From contig NZ_NESA01000002.1 in assembly GCF_002778315.1 (NCBI RefSeq), positions 242,890 through 306,889 on the forward strand: DNA of 64,000 nucleotides. The letters are read 5' to 3'. The notes beneath the pieces were generated by a model, which had not been told where the DNA came from, did no database searches, and saw only the letters and a program-made list of their open reading frames with translations. Below are positions 10,021 through 19,230 of this stretch, piece after piece. A program made the position numbers and the translations under genes. Numbering within the stretch: the stretch's first letter is position 1; each line of letters opens with the position of its first letter. This DNA comes from Limnohabitans sp. JirII-31. Its GTDB lineage: Bacteria > Pseudomonadota > Gammaproteobacteria > Burkholderiales > Burkholderiaceae_C.

Positions 10021-10800
10021 TCAGGTGTTGGTGAAGTTGGCTTTGCGTTTGTTGACAAACGCATCCATGCCTTCTTTTTGGTCTTGGGTGGCAAACAGGG
10101 CGTGGAACAAGCGACGCTCGAACATCACACCATCAGCCAAGCCACTCTCAAACGCACGGTTGACCGACTCTTTGGCGGCCATGACGGCGAGTTGTGAGTA
10201 GTCGCAAATCATCAAGGCTGCGCCCAAGGTTTCTTCCATCAATTTTTCCAACGGCACGATGCGGCTGATCAAGCCCGCTTTTTCGGCTTCGTGCACGTCC
10301 ATCATGCGGCCGGTCAACGCCAAGTCCATGGCCTTGGCTTTGCCAATGGCGCGTGGCAAGCGCTGTGTGCCGCCTGCACCGGGGATGATGCCCAGTTTGA
10401 TTTCGGGCTGGCCAAACTTGGCGTTGTCGGCGGCGATGATGAAGTCGCACATCATGGCCAGCTCACAACCGCCGCCCAAGGCGAAGCCACTCACTGCGGC
10501 GATGACGGGCTTGCGGATGCTGCGGATGGTTTCCCAGTCGCGGGTGATGTAGTCGTCTTTGTACACATCGGCAAAGGTGTAGGTGGCCATGGCACCAATG
10601 TCTGCCCCTGCGGCAAACGCTTTTTCGCTGCCGGTGATGACCATGCAGCCAATGGCGGGGTCGGCATCAAAGGCTTTGAGGGCTTGGCCCAACTCCACCA
10701 TCAACCCAGCGTTCAAGGCGTTGAGTTGTTTGGGACGGTTGAGGGTGATGACCCCCACTTTGTCGGCCTCTGTGTGGACGTTGATGAATTCGTAAGCCAT
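10021..10800 (-). CDS. Enoyl-CoA hydratase (PaaF-like)
   Basis: A 259-residue crotonase-fold enzyme that hydrates 2,3-enoyl-CoA. The oxyanion-hole segment [15 protein letters not shown] (first catalytic Glu) and [19 protein letters not shown] (second catalytic Glu) are all intact. The start at 10800 has GGAG seven bases upstream; the longer frame to 10821 lacks this. It diverges from paaG across a shared palindrome, so a role as the hydratase of phenylacetate degradation (PaaF) is plausible, although fatty-acid beta-oxidation is equally compatible with the sequence. Confidence 0.9.
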   Translation of the reverse strand: MAYEFINVHTEADKVGVITLNRPKQLNALNAGLMVELGQALKAFDADPAIGCMVITGSEKAFAAGADIGAMATYTFADVYKDDYITRDWETIRSIRKPVIAAVSGFALGGGCELAMMCDFIIAADNAKFGQPEIKLGIIPGAGGTQRLPRAIGKAKAMDLALTGRMMDVHEAEKAGLISRIVPLEKLMEETLGAALMICDYSQLAVMAAKESVNRAFESGLADGVMFERRLFHALFATQDQKEGMDAFVNKRKANFTNT

Positions 10801-10873
10801 GTGGGCGCTCCAAAAAAACAAAGAAGAAGAAAACCTGCTGTCCTAACTATAGCCAAGCCCACCAAGGGTAAAC

Positions 10874-10899
10874 ATTAACCAACCGATCGGTCGGTGAAT
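10874..10899. promoter_or_regulatory. TetR-like palindromic operator between enoyl-CoA hydratase and paaG
   Basis: A 26-base palindrome centred on ACCGA|TCGGT, with half-sites ATTAACCAACCGA and TCGGTCGGTGAAT matching at 11 of 13 paired positions. It lies 27 bases before paaG and 74 bases before the hydratase start, the place expected for a repressor controlling both. The CCGA/TCGG core resembles sites of TetR-family regulators of aromatic or fatty-acyl-CoA degradation. The regulator itself is not in the window. Confidence 0.65.
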
Positions 10900-10925
10900 G
10901 CTAAATTTCTTGCAGGAGACAACGC

Positions 10926-11732
10926 ATGACAGCATCCACAGAGACATCGACCGTCTTGTATGAAGAACGCGGGCTAGTGGCCTTGGTCACACTCAACCGC
11001 CCGCAAGCCCTCAACAGTTTCACCCGCCAAATGCACCACGACTTGTGGGCTGCGTGTGACCGTGCCGAAGCCAACCCAACCATGCGTGCCATGGTGATCA
11101 CAGGCGCTGGCAGGGGCTTTTGTGCAGGGGCTGATTTGTCGGAATTTGACTTTGCGCCCGGGCCTGACCTGATGGCACGCGCCAACCCCGGCCCGGTGAT
11201 TGAGCAAGCCTTCAACCCCACCGCACGCAAGTTGCAAAACTTGCGCATGCCCACGGTGGCCGCCATCAACGGTGTGGCTGCGGGGGCTGGCGCATCGCTG
11301 GCGCTGTGTTGCGACATCGTGATTGCTGCACCCAATGCCAGCTTCATCCAGGCCTTCAGCAAGATTGGTTTGATTCCCGATGCGGGTGGCAGCTGGTGGT
11401 TGGTCGAGCGACTGGGCATGGCACGCGCCATGGCCTTGGCCATGACAGGCGACAAATTGGGCGCCGAGCAAGCCAAGGCCTGGGGCTTGATTTGGGACGT
11501 GGCCGAAGACAGCGTGGCCGCTGCCTGCGCCATGGCCGATAAGCTGGCTGTCATGCCGACCAAAGCCTTGGTGGCGACACGCCATTTGTTGCGTGATGCG
11601 GGCACGCGCACTTTCAGCGAACACCTGGATGCTGAGCGCGACGCACAAGCTGCGCTGGGCTGCACCCACGACTACATCGAAGGCGTGAGCGCCTTCTTAG
11701 AAAAACGCCCTGCGGTGTTCAAAGGCGAATGA
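10926..11732 (+). CDS. paaG: 2-(1,2-epoxy-1,2-dihydrophenyl)acetyl-CoA isomerase
   Basis: A 268-residue crotonase-superfamily isomerase of the phenylacetyl-CoA pathway, converting the ring epoxide to oxepin-CoA. Visible are GRGFCAGADLSEFD (oxyanion hole), GVAAGAGASLALCCDIVIAA and the IGLIPDAGGSWWL segment carrying the Asp that replaces the hydratase Glu, typical of PaaG. GCAGGAG lies just upstream of the ATG. The stop overlaps the next start (ATGA), so paaG, paaI and paaK form a tight operon. Confidence 0.92.
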   Translation: MTASTETSTVLYEERGLVALVTLNRPQALNSFTRQMHHDLWAACDRAEANPTMRAMVITGAGRGFCAGADLSEFDFAPGPDLMARANPGPVIEQAFNPTARKLQNLRMPTVAAINGVAAGAGASLALCCDIVIAAPNASFIQAFSKIGLIPDAGGSWWLVERLGMARAMALAMTGDKLGAEQAKAWGLIWDVAEDSVAAACAMADKLAVMPTKALVATRHLLRDAGTRTFSEHLDAERDAQAALGCTHDYIEGVSAFLEKRPAVFKGE

Positions 11733-12166
11733 TGAGCACCGACGCGCACACCCTGGCCCAGCAAGTGGCCACCGCCATGTTTGCCGTGGACACCGCCACC
11801 AAAGACACCATGGGCATGGAAATTTTGACCTGTGAACCAGGCCGCGCCGTGTTGCGCATGCCGGTGCGCGAACTGCATTTGAACGGCCACCAAATTTGCC
11901 ACGGTGGCTTCATCTTCACCCTGGCCGACTCCACCTTTGCCTTTGCTTGCAACAGCTATAACAAGGTGGCAGTGGCCGCAGGCTGCAGCATTGAATTTTT
12001 AAAGCCTGCCAAGTTGGGCGATGTGTTGACCTGCGAAGGCGTGGAGCAAACGCTGTCGGGTCGCCATGGCATTTACGACATGCGCGTGACCAACCAGCAC
12101 GGCGAGACCATTGCCATGTTCCGTGGCAAAAGTGCCCAAATTCAAGGAACGGTGATCCCGCAATGA
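11729..12166 (+). CDS. paaI: Hydroxyphenylacetyl-CoA thioesterase
   Basis: A 145-residue hotdog-fold thioesterase that hydrolyses dead-end (hydroxy)phenylacetyl-CoA intermediates and frees CoA. The active-site segment LNGHQICHGGFIFTLADSTF contains the HGG and catalytic Asp of PaaI proteins. Start codons at 11729 and 11732 (ATGATG) are both possible; the first overlaps the paaG stop. It also overlaps paaK by four bases (ATGA). Confidence 0.92.
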   Translation: MMSTDAHTLAQQVATAMFAVDTATKDTMGMEILTCEPGRAVLRMPVRELHLNGHQICHGGFIFTLADSTFAFACNSYNKVAVAAGCSIEFLKPAKLGDVLTCEGVEQTLSGRHGIYDMRVTNQHGETIAMFRGKSAQIQGTVIPQ

Positions 12167-13482
12167 AATCTTCTGCATCTCTTGCCAAGCAGTTTCCGCT
12201 CGAGCCCATTGAAAAGGCCAGCACTGACGAACTGCGTGCTTTACAGCTCAAGCGTTTGCAAGCCACGCTGCATCAGGCGTATGCCAACTCACCTGCCTAC
12301 CGCGCTAAGTTTGACGCGTCGGGCGTGCACCCGAGCGACTGCAAAAGCTTGGCCGACTTGGCCAAGTTTCCGTTCACCACCAAAGCAGACCTGCGCGACA
12401 ACTACCCCTTTGGCATGCTGGCCGTGCCACGCGAGCAGTGTGTGCGCATTCATGCATCGAGCGGCACCACGGGCAAGCCCACAGTGGTGGCCTACACGCA
12501 CAACGACATCGATGTGTGGTCCAACGTGGTGGCGCGCAGCATCCGTGCGGCGGGGGCGCGACCCGGTGACATGGTGCATGTGAGCTATGGCTACGGCTTG
12601 TTCACGGGGGGGCTCGGGGCGCACTATGGTGCCGAGCGTTTGGGGCTGACCGTGGTGCCGTTTGGTGGCGGTCAAACCGAGCGACAAGTGCAATTGATTC
12701 GCGACTTCAAACCCGACCTGATCATGGTGACACCGAGCTACATGCTGGCGATTGCCGATGAGTTTGAACGGCAGGGCTTGTCGGCTGCCGAGTCGAGTTT
12801 GCGCTTGGGTATTTTTGGTGCCGAACCGTGGACCAACGACATGCGTCGCGCCATTGAGCAACGCATGGGCATTGACGCGGTGGACATTTATGGACTCTCC
12901 GAAGTGATGGGCCCCGGCGTGGCCAGTGAGTGTGTGGAAACCAAAGACGGCCCCACCATTTGGGAAGACCATTTCTACCCCGAGATCATCCACCCTGAAA
13001 CCGGTGAGCCTGTGGCCGATGGTGAGATGGGCGAGTTGGTGTTCACCAGCCTTACCAAAGAGGCGCTGCCCATCATCCGTTACCGCACGCGGGACCTGAC
13101 GCGTTTGTTGCCTGGCACCGCGCGCAGCATGCGGCGCATGGAAAAAATCACGGGCCGCAGCGACGACATGATGATCGTGCGCGGTGTGAATGTGTTCCCC
13201 TCACAAATTGAAGAGTTCATTTTGAAGCGCACCGAGTTGGCCCCGCATTACCAGTGCGTGTTGACCCGCGAAGGCCCGATGGACAGCCTGAAAGTGGTGG
13301 TGGAAACACGCCCCGGCATAGACCCGCAAGGCCAGGCTGCACGCGCTGCGGCACAGCAGTTGCAGCACGATGTGAAGACCTTTGTGGGCACCAGCATTGC
13401 GGTGGACCTCAAGCCCGAAGGCGGCGTGGAACGCAGCCAGGGCAAGGCCAAGCGGGTGGTGGATTTGCGTGTGGTGACCTGA
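12163..13482 (+). CDS. paaK: Phenylacetate-CoA ligase
   Basis: A 439-residue adenylate-forming enzyme that activates phenylacetate to phenylacetyl-CoA using ATP. It shows the P-loop-like HASSGTTGKPTVVAYT, the YGYGLFTGGLGAHYG segment and IYGLSEVMGPGVA, GELVFTSLTKEALPIIRYRTRD and KITGRSDDMMIVRGVNVFPS, which define PaaK. Full length. Its ATG overlaps the paaI stop. The ring epoxidase genes (paaABCDE) are not in the window, so the rest of the pathway must be elsewhere. Confidence 0.95.
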   Translation: MKSSASLAKQFPLEPIEKASTDELRALQLKRLQATLHQAYANSPAYRAKFDASGVHPSDCKSLADLAKFPFTTKADLRDNYPFGMLAVPREQCVRIHASSGTTGKPTVVAYTHNDIDVWSNVVARSIRAAGARPGDMVHVSYGYGLFTGGLGAHYGAERLGLTVVPFGGGQTERQVQLIRDFKPDLIMVTPSYMLAIADEFERQGLSAAESSLRLGIFGAEPWTNDMRRAIEQRMGIDAVDIYGLSEVMGPGVASECVETKDGPTIWEDHFYPEIIHPETGEPVADGEMGELVFTSLTKEALPIIRYRTRDLTRLLPGTARSMRRMEKITGRSDDMMIVRGVNVFPSQIEEFILKRTELAPHYQCVLTREGPMDSLKVVVETRPGIDPQGQAARAAAQQLQHDVKTFVGTSIAVDLKPEGGVERSQGKAKRVVDLRVVT

Positions 13483-13500
13483 GACTGAAGGCTGTGTGCG

Positions 13501-15378
13501 TCAGTCCAGCCAGGCCTTGACCTTGGCTGCATCGAGCACGGCCAATCGCCAACTGCGTTGTGCTTTGACGGGTGGCAGAGTCAATGACAAACGCAACAGC
13601 TGGCGATCACGACTCACCAAGGCGGTGAGCTTTTTGGCACGGCCCGCATACAGCGGTAACTCGTCGAGCTTTTTTAAGCGCCAGGCGCTGGCAGTTTTGC
13701 CGCCGATTTCCACGCCCAACCACTCATCGCCTGGCGCAAAGCCTGCGGCGTGTGCGGCGCTGCCGCTGAGCACTTGCTTGATCTGGATGCTGTGGTCTTC
13801 GCTCACCCGCAACCCCAAGCGCTGCGCCAATTGCGCCGGGTCGTGGTGGACGGCCACACCGTGTGCGGTGAGCGCGTCTTCGAGCGGCAAGTCGCGTGTG
13901 CCATGCACCCAGGCTTTGATGTCACGGGCCCACGAACGGCCCGTGAGTTCATGCAGCACGGCCAACAGATCAGCCTCTTGCATGGGGCCACCTTGGCAAC
14001 GCGCCCACAGGCCGCGCATCACATCGTCTAACGACACGCTGTGGTTTCTCACGCCGTGCTGGCGCAGGGCCAAGTCCAGGCACAGGGCAATCAACGCGCC
14101 CTTGGTGTAGTAGCTCACCGTCAGGTTGGGCGTGTTGGCGTCGGCGCGGTAGTACTTGGTCCACGCTTCAAAGCTCGACTGCGCCACGCTGTGCACCATG
14201 CGTCCCGGTGTTTGCAGCACTTGGTTGATGGTTTTGTTGAGCAGGCGCAGGTAGTGCGCGTCGTCAATCAGGCCAGCACGGCGCAGCAGTTTGTCGTCGT
14301 AGTAGCTGGTGAAGCCTTCAAAAAACCACAGCAGCTCGGTGTAGTTTTCTTGGGTGTAGTCGTAGCGCGCAAACTCTGCCGGGCGCAAGCGCTTGACGTT
14401 CCAGGTGTGAAAGTACTCGTGGCTGATCAGCCCCAACAAAGTGGTGTAACCGTCATTGGGTTTGTCGACTTTGGCTTTGAGTGCTTCGGTGAGCACAGGG
14501 GTGTCGCTCAGGCGTGGCAGATCGGCGCGTTGGCAAATCAAGGCGGTGGAGTTGCGGTGCTCCAAGCCTCCGTAGCCTTCGCCCACTGCGTTGAGCATGA
14601 ACACATAGTGCGTGTATGGAATGTTGGCGCGCTGGTTGCCGTGCCAAAAGCGAATCGCAGCTTCGCAAATTTTTTGCGCATCGCGCAGCAAACGCTCGCC
14701 ATCGAACGCAGGGGTGGCACCCGCCACCACAAAGCGGTGCGGCACACCGCAGGCCGTGAACTGGCCAGACCAGAATGCGCCCATCTCCACGGGACAGTCG
14801 GCCAGTTCGTCGTAGTCGGCAGCCACATAGCTGCCAAAGCCGCGCGGATTGACTGTCAAGGGCGTGAGACCCGTGGCCACTGCCCATGTGGGCAAGTCGG
14901 TGTGTGGCACCAGGGCCAACACATGGGGCTGGTCTTCACAACCTGCCACGCGCAAGCACAGGCTGGTGGCGTTGAAGAAGCCGCGTTGTGTGTCCAGCCA
15001 CGCGGTGCGCACCGAGTTGTCGTGCGCGTGAACTTGGTAGTGCAGGGTGAGAGGCGTGTCTGCTGCGCAGTCGATTTGCCAACTGCATTTGTCCAATTGC
15101 TGCACCGCCACCGAGCGGTTGCCTTGGCGTGCCGTCAACGAGATGAGTTGTTTGGAAAACTCGCGCACCATGTAGCTGCCTGCAATCCACACCGGTAAGG
15201 CCACGCGCTGGTCGGCTGTGGGTTGCTCGATGTTGAGGGTCACGCCATACAGATGGGCATGCAGATCGGCCAACTCAATGCGGTAATGCACTTGCGGTGT
15301 GGTGATAGGCGCGGTGGTGTGGGTCGCACGTGTGGTCGCAGTGGTGCGAAGCGCCTTGTGTGTGGTGGTGCGCGTCAT
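13501..15378 (-). CDS. M61 family metallopeptidase with PDZ domain
   Basis: A 625-residue peptidase of the glycyl-aminopeptidase (M61) family. The zinc motif HEYFHTWNVKRLRP (about 300 residues in) is followed by the conserved TELLWFFEGFTSYYDD providing the third ligand Glu. The last 110 residues look like a PDZ domain (GLRVSEDHSIQIKQVLSGSA). No clear signal peptide; the N-terminal 25 residues are Thr-rich and may not all be translated. It sits 16 bases after the DUF3429 gene on the same strand. The substrate is unknown. Confidence 0.88.
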   Translation of the reverse strand: MTRTTTHKALRTTATTRATHTTAPITTPQVHYRIELADLHAHLYGVTLNIEQPTADQRVALPVWIAGSYMVREFSKQLISLTARQGNRSVAVQQLDKCSWQIDCAADTPLTLHYQVHAHDNSVRTAWLDTQRGFFNATSLCLRVAGCEDQPHVLALVPHTDLPTWAVATGLTPLTVNPRGFGSYVAADYDELADCPVEMGAFWSGQFTACGVPHRFVVAGATPAFDGERLLRDAQKICEAAIRFWHGNQRANIPYTHYVFMLNAVGEGYGGLEHRNSTALICQRADLPRLSDTPVLTEALKAKVDKPNDGYTTLLGLISHEYFHTWNVKRLRPAEFARYDYTQENYTELLWFFEGFTSYYDDKLLRRAGLIDDAHYLRLLNKTINQVLQTPGRMVHSVAQSSFEAWTKYYRADANTPNLTVSYYTKGALIALCLDLALRQHGVRNHSVSLDDVMRGLWARCQGGPMQEADLLAVLHELTGRSWARDIKAWVHGTRDLPLEDALTAHGVAVHHDPAQLAQRLGLRVSEDHSIQIKQVLSGSAAHAAGFAPGDEWLGVEIGGKTASAWRLKKLDELPLYAGRAKKLTALVSRDRQLLRLSLTLPPVKAQRSWRLAVLDAAKVKAWLD

Positions 15379-15394
15379 AGCGGTAGCAGCGGGC

Positions 15395-15847
15395 TCAGGT
15401 GGCCGCAGCGCCCAGCAGGCAGGCCAGCGTAGACACCACGGTCAAACGAAAACGCAAGGTCATCCAGTCGCGCAGGCCGGCCTCGGCCCAGGTTTTGCGG
15501 TCGACCAAATAACAGGCGATCAGCAACACGGCCAGCAGTGGCAGCCCGGCGTAGGCGGGCATCATCACGCCCACCCAAGCCACCAGCGAGGGCACCACGC
15601 CCCACACCATGTGCAGCTTGCGTGAGGGCGCGTTGTGACGCAGACCAATGCCCCAGTGGATGCCACCCAAGAAGGCGCAGATGACGGCGGCATACGACGT
15701 CAAGGCCATCGCCACCAAGGGGTGTGCTTCGGGTGTGACGATCCACATCAGCAGGGCCAGCGTGGCAAACGGAATCAAACCCGCATAGCCCAAGCGTTGG
15801 ATCAACACGCCAGCGGCGCTGTCAGGGGTGATGGGTGTGTGTGCCAT
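15395..15847 (-). CDS. DUF3429 domain membrane protein
   Basis: A 150-residue hydrophobic protein with four or five predicted membrane segments (for example LIPFATLALLMWIV and AYAGLPLLAVLLIACYLV) and the conserved YAAVICAFLGGIHWGIGL block that marks DUF3429. Function unknown. It follows dsbC by ten bases and precedes the M61 peptidase on the same strand, so the set from the UbiH-like gene onward may be one transcript. Confidence 0.85.
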   Translation of the reverse strand: MAHTPITPDSAAGVLIQRLGYAGLIPFATLALLMWIVTPEAHPLVAMALTSYAAVICAFLGGIHWGIGLRHNAPSRKLHMVWGVVPSLVAWVGVMMPAYAGLPLLAVLLIACYLVDRKTWAEAGLRDWMTLRFRLTVVSTLACLLGAAAT

Positions 15848-15857
15848 GGGTGCTTAG

Positions 15858-16607
15858 TTACTTGCTGGCGTCGGCCAAGAGTTTTTCAATTTGTTGGGTG
15901 TTGATGGCACCAGGCACGCGTGCGCCGTCTTGCGCCACCAGCGTGGGTGTGCCGGTGATCTTGAACTTGCGGCCAAACTCGACGTTGCGTGCAATGGCCG
16001 AAGTGTCGCAAGCCGCAGCATTGGCGATGCGGCCTTCGCCCATGACCTGAGCCCAAGCAGCGGCGGGGTCTTTGGCACACCAGACGTTGCGTGACTTGTC
16101 AGACGAGTCCTGACCCAGGATGGGGTAGAGGAACAGGTAGATGGTGACGTTGTCTACCTTGGCCAGGTCACGCTCGAAGCGTTTGCAAAAGCCACAGTTC
16201 GGGTCTTCAAACACCGCCAGCTTGCGCTTGCCATTGCCGCGCACGATCTGGATCGCGTCTTTGACAGGCAAGCTGGCAAAGTCGATGGCACCCAATTTGG
16301 CCTCGCGCTCTTCGGTCAAGTTGCGCCGACTCTTGGTGTCGATCAGGTTGCCCTGGATGAGGAAGTTGCCGTCGGCGTCGCTGTAGTAAATCTCGTTGCC
16401 GTTCAAGCGCACCTCGTACAAACCGGTCATGGGGGTGCGGCTGATTTCTTCGATCTTGGGTAACTGCGGAATGCGCTCGCTCAGGTTTTTGCGGATGGTG
16501 GCTTCATGCCCTTGGGCCCAGGCGGAGCTCGCCAAGACCCACAGGGCAGCTGCGAGGGTAAGGAAAGAGCGTGTACGTGTCATGGGGTGTCCAAGGTGAG
16601 GTGTCAT
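15858..16607 (-). CDS. dsbC: Thiol:disulfide interchange protein DsbC
   Basis: A periplasmic disulfide isomerase of about 249 residues with a signal peptide (MTRTRSFLTLAAALWVLASS and AWAQ), an N-terminal dimerisation domain (YEVRLNGNEIYYSDADGNFL) and a thioredoxin domain with active site CGFC in FEDPNCGFCKRF and cis-Pro region ITGTPTLV. A second Cys pair (WCAK and AACD) fits the structural disulfide of DsbC. The start at 16607 overlaps the stop of the upstream gene as ATGA; the Met at 16583 gives a more typical signal peptide and is a good alternative. Confidence 0.93.
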   Translation of the reverse strand: MTPHLGHPMTRTRSFLTLAAALWVLASSAWAQGHEATIRKNLSERIPQLPKIEEISRTPMTGLYEVRLNGNEIYYSDADGNFLIQGNLIDTKSRRNLTEEREAKLGAIDFASLPVKDAIQIVRGNGKRKLAVFEDPNCGFCKRFERDLAKVDNVTIYLFLYPILGQDSSDKSRNVWCAKDPAAAWAQVMGEGRIANAAACDTSAIARNVEFGRKFKITGTPTLVAQDGARVPGAINTQQIEKLLADASK

Positions 16608-17725
16608 TGCATGGCTTGCTGCATGGCCCAGCGCTTCAAGGGTGCCAGGCTGTCAAAGCCAGACATGCCCCAATTGCGCAAAGCCTGCACGCTGGCGTGT
16701 GGGTGGGCGAACAAGCGTTGCAAGCTGTCGCAAGCCACCCAGGTGGGCAGCATGTCGGCTTTGCGGGCACGCTCGTAGCGACGCAGCAAGTGACGGTCGC
16801 CCACGCTGCGCCAGTAGTCGGCACTCTCGCGGCTTTTGAGCACGTGGGCCAACGCAGCGGCATCGGCCAGTCCCAGGTTGAGCCCAAGGCCAGCCAGCGG
16901 GTGGATGTTGTGTGCGGCGTCTCCGGCCAAGACCCAAGCGCTGCCATCGGCAAAAGTGCCAATCCAACGCTCGGCACGCGCCAGTTGCAGCGGCCACATG
17001 GCGCGTTCGCTGGTGAGTTCGAGCTGTCCCAACACGCCGTGGCTGGCGTCTTGCAGGGCACTGGCAAAAGCGGGGGCGTCTAACGCCAGCATGGCGCTGG
17101 CACGTTCAGGTGGGAGCGACCACACCAGCGCCGCGCTGTCGCCTTGCGCGCCGCCCAGTGGCAGCAGGGCCAAAATTTCTAAACCGTGGCTGCCTTGGTG
17201 AAACCACTGCAAGGCCTGTTGGCGGTGGGGCACGCTGCCACGCACGCGTGCGGCTACGGCGTGTTGCTGGTAGGGTAGGGTTTCAAAGTTCACGCCCAGC
17301 TCATCGCGGGTGCTGCTGTGGCGGCCTTCGCACACCACGGTGAGTGCGGCAGGCGCAGGCGCCGTCAAACAGGCAATGTCGGACTGGTAGCGCACAGCCT
17401 CGGCCAATTGGGCCTCTAGGACGGGCACGTCCACAATCCAGCTCAAGCCTTCGGGCGTGGGGCTGGCAAAGTGCACAAAGCCTCCGTTGTCACCCCACAC
17501 GCGCATGTCTTGCACGGCGGTGGCGTGTTGGGCATCTGGCCAGCAGCGCAGTTCGGTGAGCAAGTCGCGTGAAGCCTTGTTGAGTGAGTAGGCCCTCACG
17601 TCATCATTCGTTTTGGGGGCCGAGGTGACCAGGCCAACACGCAAGCGTTGGCGTGCCAACAGCAGCGCCAGGGTGCGCCCGACCATGCCGTCGCCACGAA
17701 TACACACATCCAATTTTTGAGCCAT
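16604..17725 (-). CDS. UbiH/UbiF/COQ6-family FAD-dependent monooxygenase
   Basis: A 373-residue flavoprotein hydroxylase likely acting in ubiquinone biosynthesis. It shows an N-terminal FAD-binding segment (DVCIRGDGMVGRTLALLLAR, where the usual GGG/GAG is GDG), and the second FAD motif VLAGDAAHNIHPLAGLGLNL. The ATG at 17725 is preferred; the frame to 17749 would crowd the divergent MOSC gene, whose start is 32 bases away. Which ring position it hydroxylates cannot be told from sequence. The 3' end overlaps dsbC. Confidence 0.85.
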   Translation of the reverse strand: MAQKLDVCIRGDGMVGRTLALLLARQRLRVGLVTSAPKTNDDVRAYSLNKASRDLLTELRCWPDAQHATAVQDMRVWGDNGGFVHFASPTPEGLSWIVDVPVLEAQLAEAVRYQSDIACLTAPAPAALTVVCEGRHSSTRDELGVNFETLPYQQHAVAARVRGSVPHRQQALQWFHQGSHGLEILALLPLGGAQGDSAALVWSLPPERASAMLALDAPAFASALQDASHGVLGQLELTSERAMWPLQLARAERWIGTFADGSAWVLAGDAAHNIHPLAGLGLNLGLADAAALAHVLKSRESADYWRSVGDRHLLRRYERARKADMLPTWVACDSLQRLFAHPHASVQALRNWGMSGFDSLAPLKRWAMQQAMQ

Positions 17726-17757
17726 GGGCGAATTGTAGGAGGGCGGCACAATGGCGC

Positions 17758-18651
17758 ATGACCTTCACAGCAGCAACCCCACACAGCGACCAGCGCTGGG
17801 CTTTGATAGACCAACTCTGGGTCTTCCCTGTCAAATCGTGTGCCGGTATTTCGGTGCAGCAAGCCACCTTGACCGATACCGGACTCGACCTTGACCGTGC
17901 CTGGATGGTGGTCGATGCCCAAGGCCAGATGCTGACCCAACGCAGTGTGCCTCGCATGGCCTTGATCCAGCCCGAGTTGCGCCACGCCGAGCTGGTGTTG
18001 CGCGCCCCGGGCATGCTGGCCTTGCACTTGTCCATTGAGCGGGCCGAAGCACCCACCCAAGTGCAGGTTTGGAAAGACACCGTGCCTGCGTTTGAAATGG
18101 GCGCGTTGGCGGCGCAATGGTTCACCGATTTCTTGAACGTGGGGCCCTTGCGCCTGGTGCGCTTTGACCCAGAGCACTTTCGCTTAGCCAGCCGCGAGTG
18201 GACGAAAGATGTGGATGCGTTCAACCAATTCAGCGATGGTTTTCCGATCTTGGTGACCAGCACCGCGTCGTTGGATGAACTCAACGCGCGCTTGGGCCAA
18301 CAAGGGCAGGCACCCGTGGACATGCGACGCTTTCGCGCCAACGTGGTGTTGCGGGGTGAGACCCCCGATGCCTGGCAAGCCCATGACGAAGACTGTGTGG
18401 GTGTGATGACCGTGACCACCGGCGGTGAAGCGGTACAACTCAAACCCGTCAAGCCCTGCCCGCGCTGCCCCATGCCCAATGTCAACCCTGACACGGCTGA
18501 GGTCAGCCCTGCTGTGAGCGACACCTTGCGGACTTACCGCCAAGACCCCCGTGTCAAGGGCGCGGTGACCTTTGGCATGAACGCCATTCCCCTGAGTGGT
18601 TTGGGCGAGGTGCTGCGTGTGGGGCAGCGGGTGTCAGCCGAATTTGCGTGA
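17758..18651 (+). CDS. MOSC domain protein with N-terminal beta-barrel (YcbX-like)
   Basis: A 297-residue protein with an MOSC N-terminal barrel (IDQLWVFPVKSCAGISVQQA, LDLDRAWMVVDAQGQMLTQR) and a C-terminal MOSC domain (RFRANVVLRG, KPVKPCPRCPMPNVNPDT) that contains the conserved Cys expected to bind molybdenum cofactor sulfur. The family reduces N-hydroxylated bases or carries sulfur. An AGGAGGG run lies 14 bases upstream of this ATG; a nearer ATG at 17751 is out of frame. It diverges from the UbiH-like gene. Confidence 0.85.
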   Translation: MTFTAATPHSDQRWALIDQLWVFPVKSCAGISVQQATLTDTGLDLDRAWMVVDAQGQMLTQRSVPRMALIQPELRHAELVLRAPGMLALHLSIERAEAPTQVQVWKDTVPAFEMGALAAQWFTDFLNVGPLRLVRFDPEHFRLASREWTKDVDAFNQFSDGFPILVTSTASLDELNARLGQQGQAPVDMRRFRANVVLRGETPDAWQAHDEDCVGVMTVTTGGEAVQLKPVKPCPRCPMPNVNPDTAEVSPAVSDTLRTYRQDPRVKGAVTFGMNAIPLSGLGEVLRVGQRVSAEFA

Positions 18652-18670
18652 CCTGTTGTTGAGGTCACGC

Positions 18671-19204
18671 TCAGCGCGCGCCCAAATCTTCAATCGCATC
18701 CATCACCATGCTGGTACCAACGGCAATCAACAAAATGTCACTGGCTGCACGCACGTATTTGTAGCCTGCAGGGGGTGTGCCCAAACGCACCTGCAATGCG
18801 GGGGGCACCGGATACAGCACCACGTCCGGGGGCAAAGACTGGCCAATCACCCAGCGTTTGGCTTGACCGGGCGGTAAACAGCCATTTCCCTTTTTGGCCA
18901 AACCGGGTGGGCATCGACCTTGCGTGATGGCGGGTCCGTACACGTCACGCACTGCTTGATGATGGCTGGGTTCGAAGTACGCGCCCAGCCGTGCTTGTCG
19001 AACCTCGCCTGCTTCGTCTGAGCCATGACCCTGTCTGGAGGTTTCTTGCTCGCGGCGATGCTTGCCTTGTCCTGCACCCTCCGGTCGATCGGCCCATGCG
19101 TCAGAGGCCAGCAGTGCGACACACAAGCCAGCAACAGTCCATGAGCGTTGCATGACGCCCATCGGGATGGCAAATAGGTGCGATGGGTGTGTTTGTTGCG
19201 TCAT
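18671..19204 (-). CDS. CigR/RcnB-like envelope protein
   Basis: About 177 residues with a signal-like segment (SWTVAGLCVALLASDAWAD), a charged linker rich in Arg/Gln/Gly, then CPPGLAKKGNGCLPPGQAKRW, SLPPDVVLYPVPPAL and PPAGYKYVRAASDILLIAVGTSMVMDAIE. The repeated PPG-AK motif and the C-terminal hydrophobic hairpin match the CigR anti-virulence/RcnB-like families. The true start is uncertain; 19204, 19162 and 19153 are candidates and none has a strong ribosome-binding site. It lies 26 bases after the DUF5666 gene in the same operon. Confidence 0.7.
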   Translation of the reverse strand: MTQQTHPSHLFAIPMGVMQRSWTVAGLCVALLASDAWADRPEGAGQGKHRREQETSRQGHGSDEAGEVRQARLGAYFEPSHHQAVRDVYGPAITQGRCPPGLAKKGNGCLPPGQAKRWVIGQSLPPDVVLYPVPPALQVRLGTPPAGYKYVRAASDILLIAVGTSMVMDAIEDLGAR

Positions 19205-19230
19205 GCTGTGCTCTCGGTGGTAGAGGAAAT

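Noticed and set aside
14041..15198. 385-residue plus-strand ORF antisense to the M61 peptidase
   Set aside because: Same shadow pattern; the minus-strand frame carries the zinc motif and PDZ domain.
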